Shown here in pieces: positions 26,658-34,130 of a DNA stretch of 64,000 bases. This DNA comes from JANMZO01 sp963763135 (lineage in GTDB: Bacteria > Actinomycetota > Acidimicrobiia > Acidimicrobiales > JANYDT01): contig CAVXNJ010000009.1 of the NCBI GenBank assembly GCA_963763135.1, forward strand, positions 310,001 through 374,000, in the 5' to 3' direction. A program made the translations under genes and the position numbers. Numbering within the stretch: position 1 is the stretch's first letter; every line of letters starts with the position of its first letter. The notes beneath the pieces were generated by a model. The model made no database searches. It was given only the letters and a program-made list of their open reading frames with translations, and had not been told where the DNA came from.

Positions 26658-27907
26658 ACGGCGCCTGTTCGAGCTTCGGTGTTGATCGGATACGGGATCC
26701 ATCCGGCGAGGGTCGTACCCTCGCCGGGCGATGACTCGATGGAGAACGAACCGCTGAGGGCTTCGATGCGGTGACGTATCGATCGCAGCCCGAAGCCGGT
26801 ACCCATCGTCGCTCGTGGTTCGCCGTCCGGGTCGAACCCGATGCCGTTGTCGCAGACATCGATCGCAACGCCGTCCGGGAGATACGAGAGTGTCACCACG
26901 GTTCGCGTCGCACAGGAATGCATCGCCACGTTGGCGAGCGCACCCTGAACGACTCGAAGCACGGCAGTCTCCTGCTCGGTCTCCATCGGTACTTCCTGGC
27001 CGACGAGCTCGAAGCTCACCGGGGTGCCGGTGGCTGCGGCGGTTGACGCGCATTGACGGTCGACCGCTTCTGGCAGGGTCCGCCCGTCGAGAATCGCCGG
27101 CGCCAGCGCCCGCACAAAGCGTCGTGCTTCAGCCAGGTTGTCTCGGCTCAGTGCCAGCACGGGATCAAAGTACCGCCGAGCCAGAACGTCATCGACGAGA
27201 CCCTCCTCGTTGGCCGCCTGCAGCAGCATCAATGACGAGGCCAAACCCTGGGCGATCGTGTCGTGGATTTCCCCGGCCAGACGCTGGCGTTCGGCGGCAG
27301 CTCCTGCGGAACGTTGCTGCTCGGCGAGCTCGTTGCGTGTGGTCATCAGATCATCGATCAGCTGCTGTCGCGCCTTCGACTCGTTCAGTAACACCCGGTA
27401 CGTCGCAGCCGTCAGCAGCGCAACGGTGACCGGCCCGACAACAAGGCTCGCGTCGGGTGGACTCGCAACCCGAAGTTGGGCGATGACCGACACTGCGGTG
27501 ATGGCACCGAGCGCAACGAAGCCGACGCGTCCGCTCAAATCACGTAAGCCGACGAAGAAGAGTGGAAAGGCACACCAGGCAAAGCTCGGCGCGGTGAGGG
27601 CCAGTGCGCTCCAACCGGCGATGACCGTGGCGATCCACACCACGGCCAACGTACCCCTGAACCGTAGGAGAACCCCACCGATGTAGACGACGAGAACGAA
27701 CACCGACCACGCAACAACCGCCGGCGCACTGTCACCCCAACCATGACGGGTGAAGTACCGCATGGCTGATGCGGCGAGCAGAACGACCATGCCGAGGTGC
27801 ATCACCGTTGCCAGCATCGGCGGCGTTATCGGTGTCCACCGCAATCTCGATGGCAAACGCCATCTCGACAGCAAACGCGTTCTTGGCCTCCAGCGCAAAC
27901 TCGGCAT
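26654..27907 (-). CDS. HisKA_3-type sensor kinase, SenS-like
   Basis: A sensor kinase with an Arg-rich N-terminus, about five membrane helices (for example MLATVMHLGMVVLLAASAM, AVVWIATVIAGWSALAL), a coiled linker (LMTTRNELAEQQRSA), HisKA_3 with phosphoacceptor His in AGEIHDTIAQGLASSL, and HATPase with NVAMHSCATR and GTGFGLRSIRHRI. The ATG at 27907 is listed; TTG 27958 and internal ATGs at 27817/27802 are alternatives, and none has a good ribosome site. It forms an operon with the regulator and is divergent from the HbpS-like gene, as in senS-senR-hbpS. Confidence 0.88.
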   Translation of the reverse strand: MPSLRWRPRTRLLSRWRLPSRLRWTPITPPMLATVMHLGMVVLLAASAMRYFTRHGWGDSAPAVVAWSVFVLVVYIGGVLLRFRGTLAVVWIATVIAGWSALALTAPSFAWCAFPLFFVGLRDLSGRVGFVALGAITAVSVIAQLRVASPPDASLVVGPVTVALLTAATYRVLLNESKARQQLIDDLMTTRNELAEQQRSAGAAAERQRLAGEIHDTIAQGLASSLMLLQAANEEGLVDDVLARRYFDPVLALSRDNLAEARRFVRALAPAILDGRTLPEAVDRQCASTAAATGTPVSFELVGQEVPMETEQETAVLRVVQGALANVAMHSCATRTVVTLSYLPDGVAIDVCDNGIGFDPDGEPRATMGTGFGLRSIRHRIEALSGSFSIESSPGEGTTLAGWIPYPINTEARTGAV

Positions 27908-28122
27908 CGGGTCGTTCGTCGCTACCACCGGTGGAGCGTACCGCCCGGTTCGTTCCAACGCATCGTCCGAACGGTTGATCCTGTGGTCAACCGATTGCCG
28001 GAATCAATCAACCAACGTCCGATGGTTTCCGCGGAGACGACCGATTGAGTAGAGCCCGTCACCTAGCGACACGCCCGGTGGATCCTTGTGATCACGTACC
28101 TTCCCACCTTGAAAGAGGAATC

Positions 28123-28665
28123 ATGTCGAATGAAATCAGCCGCCGCAACATGCTCGGAGTCGGTGCGAGCCTCACCGCTGCCGCGTTGGCCGCTCCTGTA
28201 CTCTCCGCGATTCCGGCCCAAGCCCAGACCCCAGGCGCGCTCGGCACGTCGACCAAGCCGACAATGTCGCTTCTCGATGCCCGTGCGCTCCTCGACGCGG
28301 CCGAGTCGCGCGCCAACCAGATCAGTGTGCCGATGTATGTGCTCGTCGTCGATGAAAGCGGACGAGAGAAGGGGTCCATCCGGATGGATGGCAACGGCCT
28401 GGCGAGCCTGACCCTTGTTCCGATGAAGGCCCACACGGCGCTGGCGTTCCGGGCTGCCACCGAAGTCTTGGCCGACCGTTTCGGGGCCAACGCCGCCCGG
28501 CTCAACTCGTTCACGGGGACGGGCGAGTTCGTATTCGTCGGCGGGGGTCTTCCGATCATCGTGAAGGACCGACTTCTCGGGGCAATCGGCGTCGGCGGTG
28601 GCTCACCGGAACAGGACGCCGATGTTGCCAAATTCGCACTCGATGCTTTGTTGCGTCGAACCTGA
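28123..28665 (+). CDS. GlcG/HbpS-family secreted haem-binding protein
   Basis: A 180-residue protein with a Tat-type signal: twin arginine in SRRNMLGVGASL, a hydrophobic stretch to about residue 30 and cleavage after AIPAQA. The mature part is a GlcG/HbpS domain: MSLLDARALLDAAESRA, PMYVLVVDESG, AHTALAFRAATEVL and GGLPIIVKDRLLGAIGVGGG. The Streptomyces homologue HbpS binds haem outside the cell and modulates SenS. ATG 28123 has AGAGGA seven bases upstream. Confidence 0.85.
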   Translation: MSNEISRRNMLGVGASLTAAALAAPVLSAIPAQAQTPGALGTSTKPTMSLLDARALLDAAESRANQISVPMYVLVVDESGREKGSIRMDGNGLASLTLVPMKAHTALAFRAATEVLADRFGANAARLNSFTGTGEFVFVGGGLPIIVKDRLLGAIGVGGGSPEQDADVAKFALDALLRRT

Positions 28666-28716
28666 CTTGTTCTTCCAATCGGCCGGTGTGTCTGCCGGTC
28701 TCAAGTTGCGGGCGCG

Positions 28717-28749
28717 TCGATGCGCCGGCCCCACAAGCCGGCGCATCGA
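28717..28749. terminator. Bidirectional terminator between convergent genes
   Basis: A perfect 13-base stem, TCGATGCGCCGGC (28717-28729) with GCCGGCGCATCGA (28737-28749), and a 7-base loop. It lies midway between the HbpS-like stop at 28665 and the ABC ATPase stop at 28773. Confidence 0.65.
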
Positions 28750-28772
28750 GATGTGACGTTCCGGGAGGCCGG

Positions 28773-29555
28773 TTATGCGACGCTCTTGGCACCCGTCATG
28801 ATCGCCACCGCGTCGGACATCGAAATCGTCTTCGGGTCCACCACCGCAGCTCGCGCTCCGAGTCGCTGGATGTGGATGCGATCGGCGACATCGAACACAT
28901 GCGGCATGTTGTGGCTGATCAGGATGATCGGCAGACCCTTGTCGCGTAGGTCGCGAATCATCTGCAGCACCTGCCCCGATTCCTTTACGCCGAGCGCCGC
29001 CGTCGGTTCGTCGAGGATCACGACCTTGCTGCCGAACGCGGCGGCCCGGGCGACGGCGACGGCCTGACGCTGACCGCCGGAGAGGGTCTCGACGGCCTGC
29101 GTGATGTCTTGCAGCGTGCCGATGCCGAGTTCGTCGAGGGCACGCTTGGCGTCGCGTCGCATGCCGGATTTGTCGAGCATTCGGAACACACTCCCTAGCG
29201 GTCCTTCCCGGCGACGTTCGCGTCCGAGGAACACGTTGGCGGCGATGTCGAGGGCCGGGGCGACGGCGAGCGTCTGGTACACCGTCTCGATGCCCGCGGC
29301 ACGGGCTTCCTGCGGACGTTTGAAAAGCACCGGGTTGCCATCAAGGCGGATCTCGCCTTCATCGGGCACCATGGCCCCCGACAGACACTTGATCAGCGAT
29401 GACTTTCCGGCGCCGTTGTCGCCGATGACGGCAAGTACTTCACCGGGGTAGAGCTCGAAGTCGGACCCGTTGAGTGCGGTGACGCGGCCGAAGCGCTTGA
29501 CCAGACCCTTGGCCGCAAGGATTGGCTGACCTGACGGCGTGCTCGTTTGGCTCAT
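28773..29555 (-). CDS. Sugar ABC transporter ATP-binding protein
   Basis: A single-domain, 260-residue ATPase: Walker A GDNGAGKSSLIKCLSG, Q-loop TVYQTLAVAP, signature ETLSGGQRQAVAVARA, Walker B VVILDEPTAALG and a switch His in ILISHNMPHVFD. It is of the ribose/fructose import class, with one domain as in FrcA rather than the duplicated RbsA. Start 29555 overlaps the permease stop (ATGA). It is downstream of the permease and the binding protein on the same strand. Confidence 0.95.
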   Translation of the reverse strand: MSQTSTPSGQPILAAKGLVKRFGRVTALNGSDFELYPGEVLAVIGDNGAGKSSLIKCLSGAMVPDEGEIRLDGNPVLFKRPQEARAAGIETVYQTLAVAPALDIAANVFLGRERRREGPLGSVFRMLDKSGMRRDAKRALDELGIGTLQDITQAVETLSGGQRQAVAVARAAAFGSKVVILDEPTAALGVKESGQVLQMIRDLRDKGLPIILISHNMPHVFDVADRIHIQRLGARAAVVDPKTISMSDAVAIMTGAKSVA

Positions 29556-30586
29556 TTGGCGACCTTTCGGATCCACTGGTCGAGGGCGACAGCAACGATG
29601 ATGAGTGAGCCGATGGCGAAGTTCTGCCAGTAGGGGCTCACGCCGGCGAGGGTGAGGCCGATGCGGAAGACCGTTACGACGAGCGCACCGATGAGTGTTC
29701 CGGAGAGACGTCCGCGACCACCGAAGAGGCTGGTGCCGCCGATTACGACGGCGGTAACCGTTTCGAGGTTCACGTCGGTGGCGGCATTGCTACTTGCCGA
29801 CAACGAGCGCCCGAGCTGTACCCAACCACCGATCGCGTAGAGGAGGCCGGCAACCATATATACGCTTATCAAAACGCGGTTGACGTCGATACCGGCGAGG
29901 CGGGCGGCTTCTTTGTCGTCACCCGTTGAATAAACGTGAGATCCCCACGCCGTGTTGGACAGGATGTACGCAAAAACGGCGTACATGACCAACACGAGAA
30001 GCACGCCGGTCGTGATGCGCAGTGAGCCGATGGATATCTTGCGACCGGTCCACAGGAGCAGCGAGTTCTCTCCGCCGAGGTCGGCCTTCGAGATGGTGCG
30101 GGCCTTGCTGTAGACAAGCCCCATTGATTGGAACACGTAGAACGTTCCGAGCGTGACAATGAACGGCGGCAAACTCAGCTTGGTCACGAGGAAGCCATGC
30201 AACGCCCCGAGGGCGAGCCCGACGACGGCACCGGCGAGCAGCGCGAAGAACGCCGGGAAACCCCGTTCGTAGAACAGCTTGGCCACGACGAGATGGGTGA
30301 GCAGCATGCCGGTACCGACTGCGAGGTCGACGCCAGCGGTGAGAACGATGATCGTTTGGCCGATCGCCAAAGCGGCGAGAACGGCAGTCTGCTGCAAGAT
30401 GATGCCGATGGTCTCGGGCCGTTGAAATCGGCCTTTGCCGAACATCGTGAACACGATCGACGCGAGCACCAGAACGAAAGCCGGACTGAGCGTTGGATAG
30501 CGATGAAGCGCGTGTTGGGCGTGAGCCAACGGGCCGCTGCGCTGTGTGAACGAGGCGGCAGCGTCGGCTGCCGGAGTCGTCTCCAT
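29552..30586 (-). CDS. Sugar ABC transporter permease (RbsC type)
   Basis: A 344-residue membrane protein with eight or more helices, including VLAALAIGQTIIVLTAGVDL and AVVGLALGALHGFLVTKL. The cytoplasmic coupling segment reads GDDKEAARLAGIDVNRVLIS, the EAA-like loop of this class, followed by TAVVIGGTSLFGGRG. ATG 30586 has GGGGG seven bases upstream. Only one permease gene is present, so the transporter probably uses a homodimer. Confidence 0.95.
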   Translation of the reverse strand: METTPAADAAASFTQRSGPLAHAQHALHRYPTLSPAFVLVLASIVFTMFGKGRFQRPETIGIILQQTAVLAALAIGQTIIVLTAGVDLAVGTGMLLTHLVVAKLFYERGFPAFFALLAGAVVGLALGALHGFLVTKLSLPPFIVTLGTFYVFQSMGLVYSKARTISKADLGGENSLLLWTGRKISIGSLRITTGVLLVLVMYAVFAYILSNTAWGSHVYSTGDDKEAARLAGIDVNRVLISVYMVAGLLYAIGGWVQLGRSLSASSNAATDVNLETVTAVVIGGTSLFGGRGRLSGTLIGALVVTVFRIGLTLAGVSPYWQNFAIGSLIIVAVALDQWIRKVAK

Positions 30587-30640
30587 CAAAGAACCCCCTG
30601 GTGATAGAGCAATGGAGCGTGGAATGGGTGGTGGGTGCGG

Positions 30641-30740
30641 CGGTGAATCGTGGGTGATGCGTGTGAATCGTCGGTGTTGCCGGTTGATCGTGGGTGGTGC
30701 GGGCGAATCGCGTGTGATGCGGGTGAATTGTGGTTGGTGC
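30641..30740. repeat. Five degenerate 20-base tandem repeats
   Basis: Five consecutive 20-base units begin at 30641, 30661, 30681, 30701 and 30721. The consensus is about gGgtGAATCG TGggTGaTGC; each unit keeps the (T/C)GAAT(C/T)G or TTGATCG start and a TGnTGC or TGATGC end. They lie between the permease start and the binding-protein stop, within the operon transcript. Confidence 0.7.
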
Positions 30741-30779
30741 CGTGGTGCACCCGGTCGCGGTGGGAGTGCGCATACACGT

Positions 30780-30803
30780 CGGGGGTGGCAATGGCCACCC
30801 CCG
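30780..30803. terminator. Perfect 10-base-pair hairpin in the ABC operon gap
   Basis: CGGGGGTGGC (30780-30789) pairs with GCCACCCCCG (30794-30803) around the loop AATG. It stands 73 bases beyond the binding-protein stop on the minus strand. With no T-tract it is more likely an mRNA-protecting or attenuating stem than a full terminator. Confidence 0.5.
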
Positions 30804-30822
30804 AAATGCTGTTGTTAGGAGA

Positions 30823-30857
30823 CGTTGCGGGGCGGGGAGAAGAGTAGCCCCGCAACG
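30823..30857 (-). terminator. Attenuator/stabilising stem after the binding-protein gene
   Basis: CGTTGCGGGGC (30823-30833) pairs perfectly with GCCCCGCAACG (30847-30857) across a 13-base loop, starting 19 bases after the binding-protein stop. Such stems commonly keep the binding-protein message more abundant than the downstream permease message. Confidence 0.6.
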
Positions 30858-30875
30858 CTCAACCTGGCCGAGGGA

Positions 30876-32084
30876 TCAGCCCCAGCAGATCTTCTGTCCG
30901 TCGGCGACCGAGATGCTCTCGACGCCGTCGACCGCCTTGTCGGTGACAAGAGCGACGCCGGTGTTGAAGAAGTCAAGACCGGGTGTGACGGCCGGCTTCG
31001 GCTTGCCGTTGGCGAGGTCAACGATGGCAGCCATACCCTTCGAGGCCATCTGGCCCGGGTACTGCTGGGCGGTCGCACCGATGACACCGGAAGCGACGAG
31101 CTCGAGGCCCGGCTTGCATCCGCCGTCGACCGAAACGATCAGAACGCCGGCTTCCTTGCCAGCGGCCTTGAGCGCGTCGTAGGCACCCTGGGCGGCCGGC
31201 TCATTGATCGTGTACACGACGTTGACGTCGCCGTTCTTGGTGAGGCAGGTCTCCATGGCGGTCTTGCCACCGTCGACGGCTCCGTTGGTCGGCTCGTGGC
31301 AGACCACTTCGTAGTCGCCGCCGCTGTACTTGCCGGTCGCCGGCTCCTTGCCGTTGCCCGACTTGTCTTCGGCCTGGACAATTCCCATGCCGTTGAGGAA
31401 GCCCTGATCACGTCCGGTGTCAACTGACACGACCTTGTCGGTGAAGAGGTCGAGCATGGCGATGACGGCCTTCTTGCCGCCAAGCTGGCCAGCAGTCCAC
31501 TTGCCGATGAGCTGACCGGCGTTGTAGTTGTCGGTGGCGAAAGTGATGTCGACCGCGGTGGCCGGGTTCGGTGGGGTGTCGAGGGCGATCACGAGGAGGC
31601 CGGCGGCACGGGCAGCGTCGAGCGCCGGGACCACGTCGTCGGCGCTCGGCGTAATGAGGATGCCCTTGTCGCCCTTGGCGACAGCGGCTTCGATGGCGGC
31701 GATCTGTGTGGCGGTATCGCCGTCGTCCTTGCCGGCGGCAACGGTCAGGTTGACGCCGAGCTTGTCTGCGTTGGCCTGAGCGTCTTTTTGCATCGAGACG
31801 AAGAACGGGTTGGAGAGGGTCTTGAGGATCAGCGTGACGCCAACCTTGTCTCCCGACGCGGGAGCGGCCGCGGCGGTGGTGTCGGTGGCGGCGGCTGTGG
31901 TCTCGGCTGCTGCGGCGCTGGTGTCGGTGGCGGCTGAGGTGGTTTCAGCTGCTGCGGCGGTGGTCTCAGCGGCGGCCGTCGTGTCTGCCGCGACGGTGGT
32001 ATCGGCCGAGTCGCTGCTGCAACCGGCGAAGAACAACGCTGACACCGCAAATAGTGCGGCTGCGCCGCGCATCTTTGATTTCAT
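30876..32084 (-). CDS. Sugar ABC transporter substrate-binding lipoprotein
   Basis: A 402-residue periplasmic-binding-protein-like lipoprotein: signal with lipobox ALFFAGCSS (Cys at about 22), a long Ala/Thr-rich linker (about 27-77), then the two-lobe fold of the ribose/galactose class: VGVTLILKTLSNPFFVSMQK, GILITPSADDVVPALDAA, VDITFATDNYNAG and TINEPAAQGAYDAL. ATG 32084 has GGGGGAAA eight bases upstream. It is first in the ABC operon and divergent from the LacI gene. The ligand is inferred to be a uronic acid or its oligomer from the genes beyond lacI. Confidence 0.93.
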   Translation of the reverse strand: MKSKMRGAAALFAVSALFFAGCSSDSADTTVAADTTAAAETTAAAAETTSAATDTSAAAAETTAAATDTTAAAAPASGDKVGVTLILKTLSNPFFVSMQKDAQANADKLGVNLTVAAGKDDGDTATQIAAIEAAVAKGDKGILITPSADDVVPALDAARAAGLLVIALDTPPNPATAVDITFATDNYNAGQLIGKWTAGQLGGKKAVIAMLDLFTDKVVSVDTGRDQGFLNGMGIVQAEDKSGNGKEPATGKYSGGDYEVVCHEPTNGAVDGGKTAMETCLTKNGDVNVVYTINEPAAQGAYDALKAAGKEAGVLIVSVDGGCKPGLELVASGVIGATAQQYPGQMASKGMAAIVDLANGKPKPAVTPGLDFFNTGVALVTDKAVDGVESISVADGQKICWG

Positions 32085-32137
32085 GTGGCTATTTCCCCCT
32101 AGGAAATTGTGGGTTTTCGCAACGTGTCAGGGATGTT

Positions 32138-32149
32138 GACAACGTTGCC
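32138..32149. promoter_or_regulatory. LacI-type operator, imperfect copy
   Basis: GACAACGTTGCC shares eleven of twelve positions with the perfect palindrome at 32170, and its centre is 32 bases (three helical turns) from it. It overlaps TTGACA (32136-32141). Confidence 0.6.
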
Positions 32150-32169
32150 GGGGACCTTAACGAGTAAAA

Positions 32170-32181
32170 GACAACGTTGTC
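32170..32181. promoter_or_regulatory. LacI-type operator, perfect palindrome
   Basis: GACAACGTTGTC is a perfect 12-base palindrome with a central CG, the hallmark of LacI-family operators. It lies between the divergent binding-protein and LacI genes, 31 bases before the proposed LacI start. Confidence 0.7.
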
Positions 32182-32211
32182 AAGGCCGATCGGGTGCGGT
32201 AGCCTGACGGG

Positions 32212-33264
32212 ATTAACAACACCACTACCAGCAACAATTCGTCTGTTCCGCAGCGTCGTCCAACACTCCGCGACGTCGCCGCCCTCGCCCGGGTGAGCTT
32301 CAAGACCGTGTCTCGCGTCGTCAACGGCGAAGGCGGTGTGAGCGGTCTACTCGTTGAGCGTGTCGAAGCCGCGATCGCCGAACTTGGCTACCGCCCCGAC
32401 GATCGGGCCCGACGTCTGCGCAACACCGGGCTACGCACGGGCGTAATCGGCTTCGTGCTTGTCGACGTTTCGAACCCGTTCTTTTCCTCGATCCTTCGAG
32501 GTATCGAGGAGGTGGCACGAAGGCATGACTATCTGGTGTTGTCGGGCAGCACCGACGGTGAACCGGCCCGCCAGGCGCAGCTGGTGTCGGCCTTCGTCTC
32601 CCGTCGGGTCGACGGCATGATCGTGGTGCCGAGTGGCGACGATCTCGGGCCGCTGTCGCACGAAATCGAGCGGGGAACACCCTTGGTCTTTGTCGACTTG
32701 GAACCAGCGGCCGCTTCGGTGGACCTGCTCCGCAGCGACCACCAGGGCGGGTCACGTCTGGCGACCGAGCACCTGTTGGCGCGGGGTCATCGAGACATTG
32801 CGTTCTTCGGATCGCCCCTCGACATTTTCTCAGCGCGCTTACGGTTGGCCGGCTTCAAAGAGGCCATGTCGGCCGCGGGATTAGACGTACCCGAGTCGCG
32901 TGTGCGCACCGGAATGCACACTCCGGACGAGTGGCAGCGAATTGTCACCGAGTTCTTTACGAACGAGCCACGTCCGACCGCGATCTTCACGGCGCAGAAC
33001 TTCGTGACCATCGGCGCGCTGCAGGCACTTCATGCGATGGGGCTTCACAATACGGTTGCTCAGGTGGGCTTCGACGATGTCGACCTGAGCGCGGTGGTTT
33101 CGCCGGGAATCTCCGTGATGCCCCAGTACCCGCTCGAGCTGGGACGCCGGGCCGCCGAGATGCTCTTTGAGCGGCTCGACGGCCGGGTGGGCCCGCCGGT
33201 TCAAGAAATTCTGAAGAGCCCCATCGTCGAACGGGGTTCAGGCGAGATTCCCCCGTCGGCCTAG
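32212..33264 (+). CDS. LacI-family transcriptional regulator
   Basis: A LacI-family repressor of about 350 residues. The helix-turn-helix reads PTLRDVAALARVSFKTVSRV with hinge GYRPDDRARRLRN, followed by a sugar-binding core with GVIGFVLVDVSNPFFSSILR and RVDGMIVVPSGDD. The first ATG or GTG in frame (GTG 32293) falls inside the helix-turn-helix and cannot be the true start. Upstream, codons read INNTTTSNNSSVPQRRPTLR back to a stop at 32200, and the only start-like codon is ATT at 32212. An ATT start or a base error is therefore implied. The two operators lie just upstream. Confidence 0.88.
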   Translation: MNNTTTSNNSSVPQRRPTLRDVAALARVSFKTVSRVVNGEGGVSGLLVERVEAAIAELGYRPDDRARRLRNTGLRTGVIGFVLVDVSNPFFSSILRGIEEVARRHDYLVLSGSTDGEPARQAQLVSAFVSRRVDGMIVVPSGDDLGPLSHEIERGTPLVFVDLEPAAASVDLLRSDHQGGSRLATEHLLARGHRDIAFFGSPLDIFSARLRLAGFKEAMSAAGLDVPESRVRTGMHTPDEWQRIVTEFFTNEPRPTAIFTAQNFVTIGALQALHAMGLHNTVAQVGFDDVDLSAVVSPGISVMPQYPLELGRRAAEMLFERLDGRVGPPVQEILKSPIVERGSGEIPPSA

Positions 33265-33325
33265 GCGAAGTCAGAAGGACGGTCATCGGGGTGATGTTGG
33301 CGCCTTCTCCCGATAACCTGGGCGG

Positions 33326-34117
33326 GTGAGTCCATCTACCCCCGGTTCGTTCCGTCTCGATGGGAAAGTAGGGGTCGTCATCGGTGGAACCGGAGTGTTA
33401 GGCGCGCATATCGCCGACACGTTTGCGTCGGCCGGGGCGAAGGTCGTGATTGTCGGGCGCGATGACGCGAAAGCCACCTCCGTTCTTGACCGGTTGCGCG
33501 CCGACGGCCACGAGGTGGAGTTCGAGCGCTGTGATGTCGCTGAGCGGTCGGAGCTGGTCGCTCTGGTGGAGCGGGTCGACGCCCGCTACGGACGCATCGA
33601 CGTGTTGGTTAACGGAGCGGGTGTCAACTCGGCCACGCCGTTTCTCGAAATCACCGATGAGGAGATGCTGCGGATCGTAACGGTGAACCAGCTCGCCGTG
33701 GCGCGCAGCTGTCAGGAGTTCGGTCGGTATTTCGTTGCTCGGGCCGAGTTGGTCGGTGTGGGGGCCAGCATCATCAACGTTGGGAGTGCTTCAGGGCTGA
33801 CTCCGCTTTCCCGGGTGTTCACGTATTCGATGACCAAGGCCGCGGTGCACAACCTGACCAAGAACCTGGCTCGTGAGTGGGGCCCGCTCGGGATCCGTTG
33901 CAACGTACTCGTGCCGGGGTTCTTTCCGGCCGAGCAGAATCGGGCCATCCTGAGCCCGGAGCGAACGGCTGCGATAATCGCGCACACGCCGGCCGGCCGC
34001 TTCGGCGAACCCGATGATTTGGCCGGCGCGGTCCTGTTGTTGGCGAGCGATGCCGGTCGTTTCATCACCGGTTCGGAGATCGTTGTCGACGGCGGCTTTC
34101 ACGCCACCACCATTTAG
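33326..34117 (+). CDS. SDR-family oxidoreductase, probable D-mannonate/fructuronate oxidoreductase
   Basis: A 263-residue short-chain dehydrogenase. Cofactor loop IGGTGVLGAHIA, NAG-type motif LVNGAGVNS, catalytic Ser in INVGSASG and Tyr-x-x-x-Lys in YSMTKAAVHN, ending ITGSEIVVDGGFHATTI. It starts GTG 33326 after lacI and precedes uxaC by 13 bases. SDR-type mannonate oxidoreductases occur next to uxaC in Bacillus-type clusters, so reduction of fructuronate to mannonate is likely. The substrate call is by context. Confidence 0.82.
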   Translation: MSPSTPGSFRLDGKVGVVIGGTGVLGAHIADTFASAGAKVVIVGRDDAKATSVLDRLRADGHEVEFERCDVAERSELVALVERVDARYGRIDVLVNGAGVNSATPFLEITDEEMLRIVTVNQLAVARSCQEFGRYFVARAELVGVGASIINVGSASGLTPLSRVFTYSMTKAAVHNLTKNLAREWGPLGIRCNVLVPGFFPAEQNRAILSPERTAAIIAHTPAGRFGEPDDLAGAVLLLASDAGRFITGSEIVVDGGFHATTI

Positions 34118-34130
34118 GCGGGAGAACACC

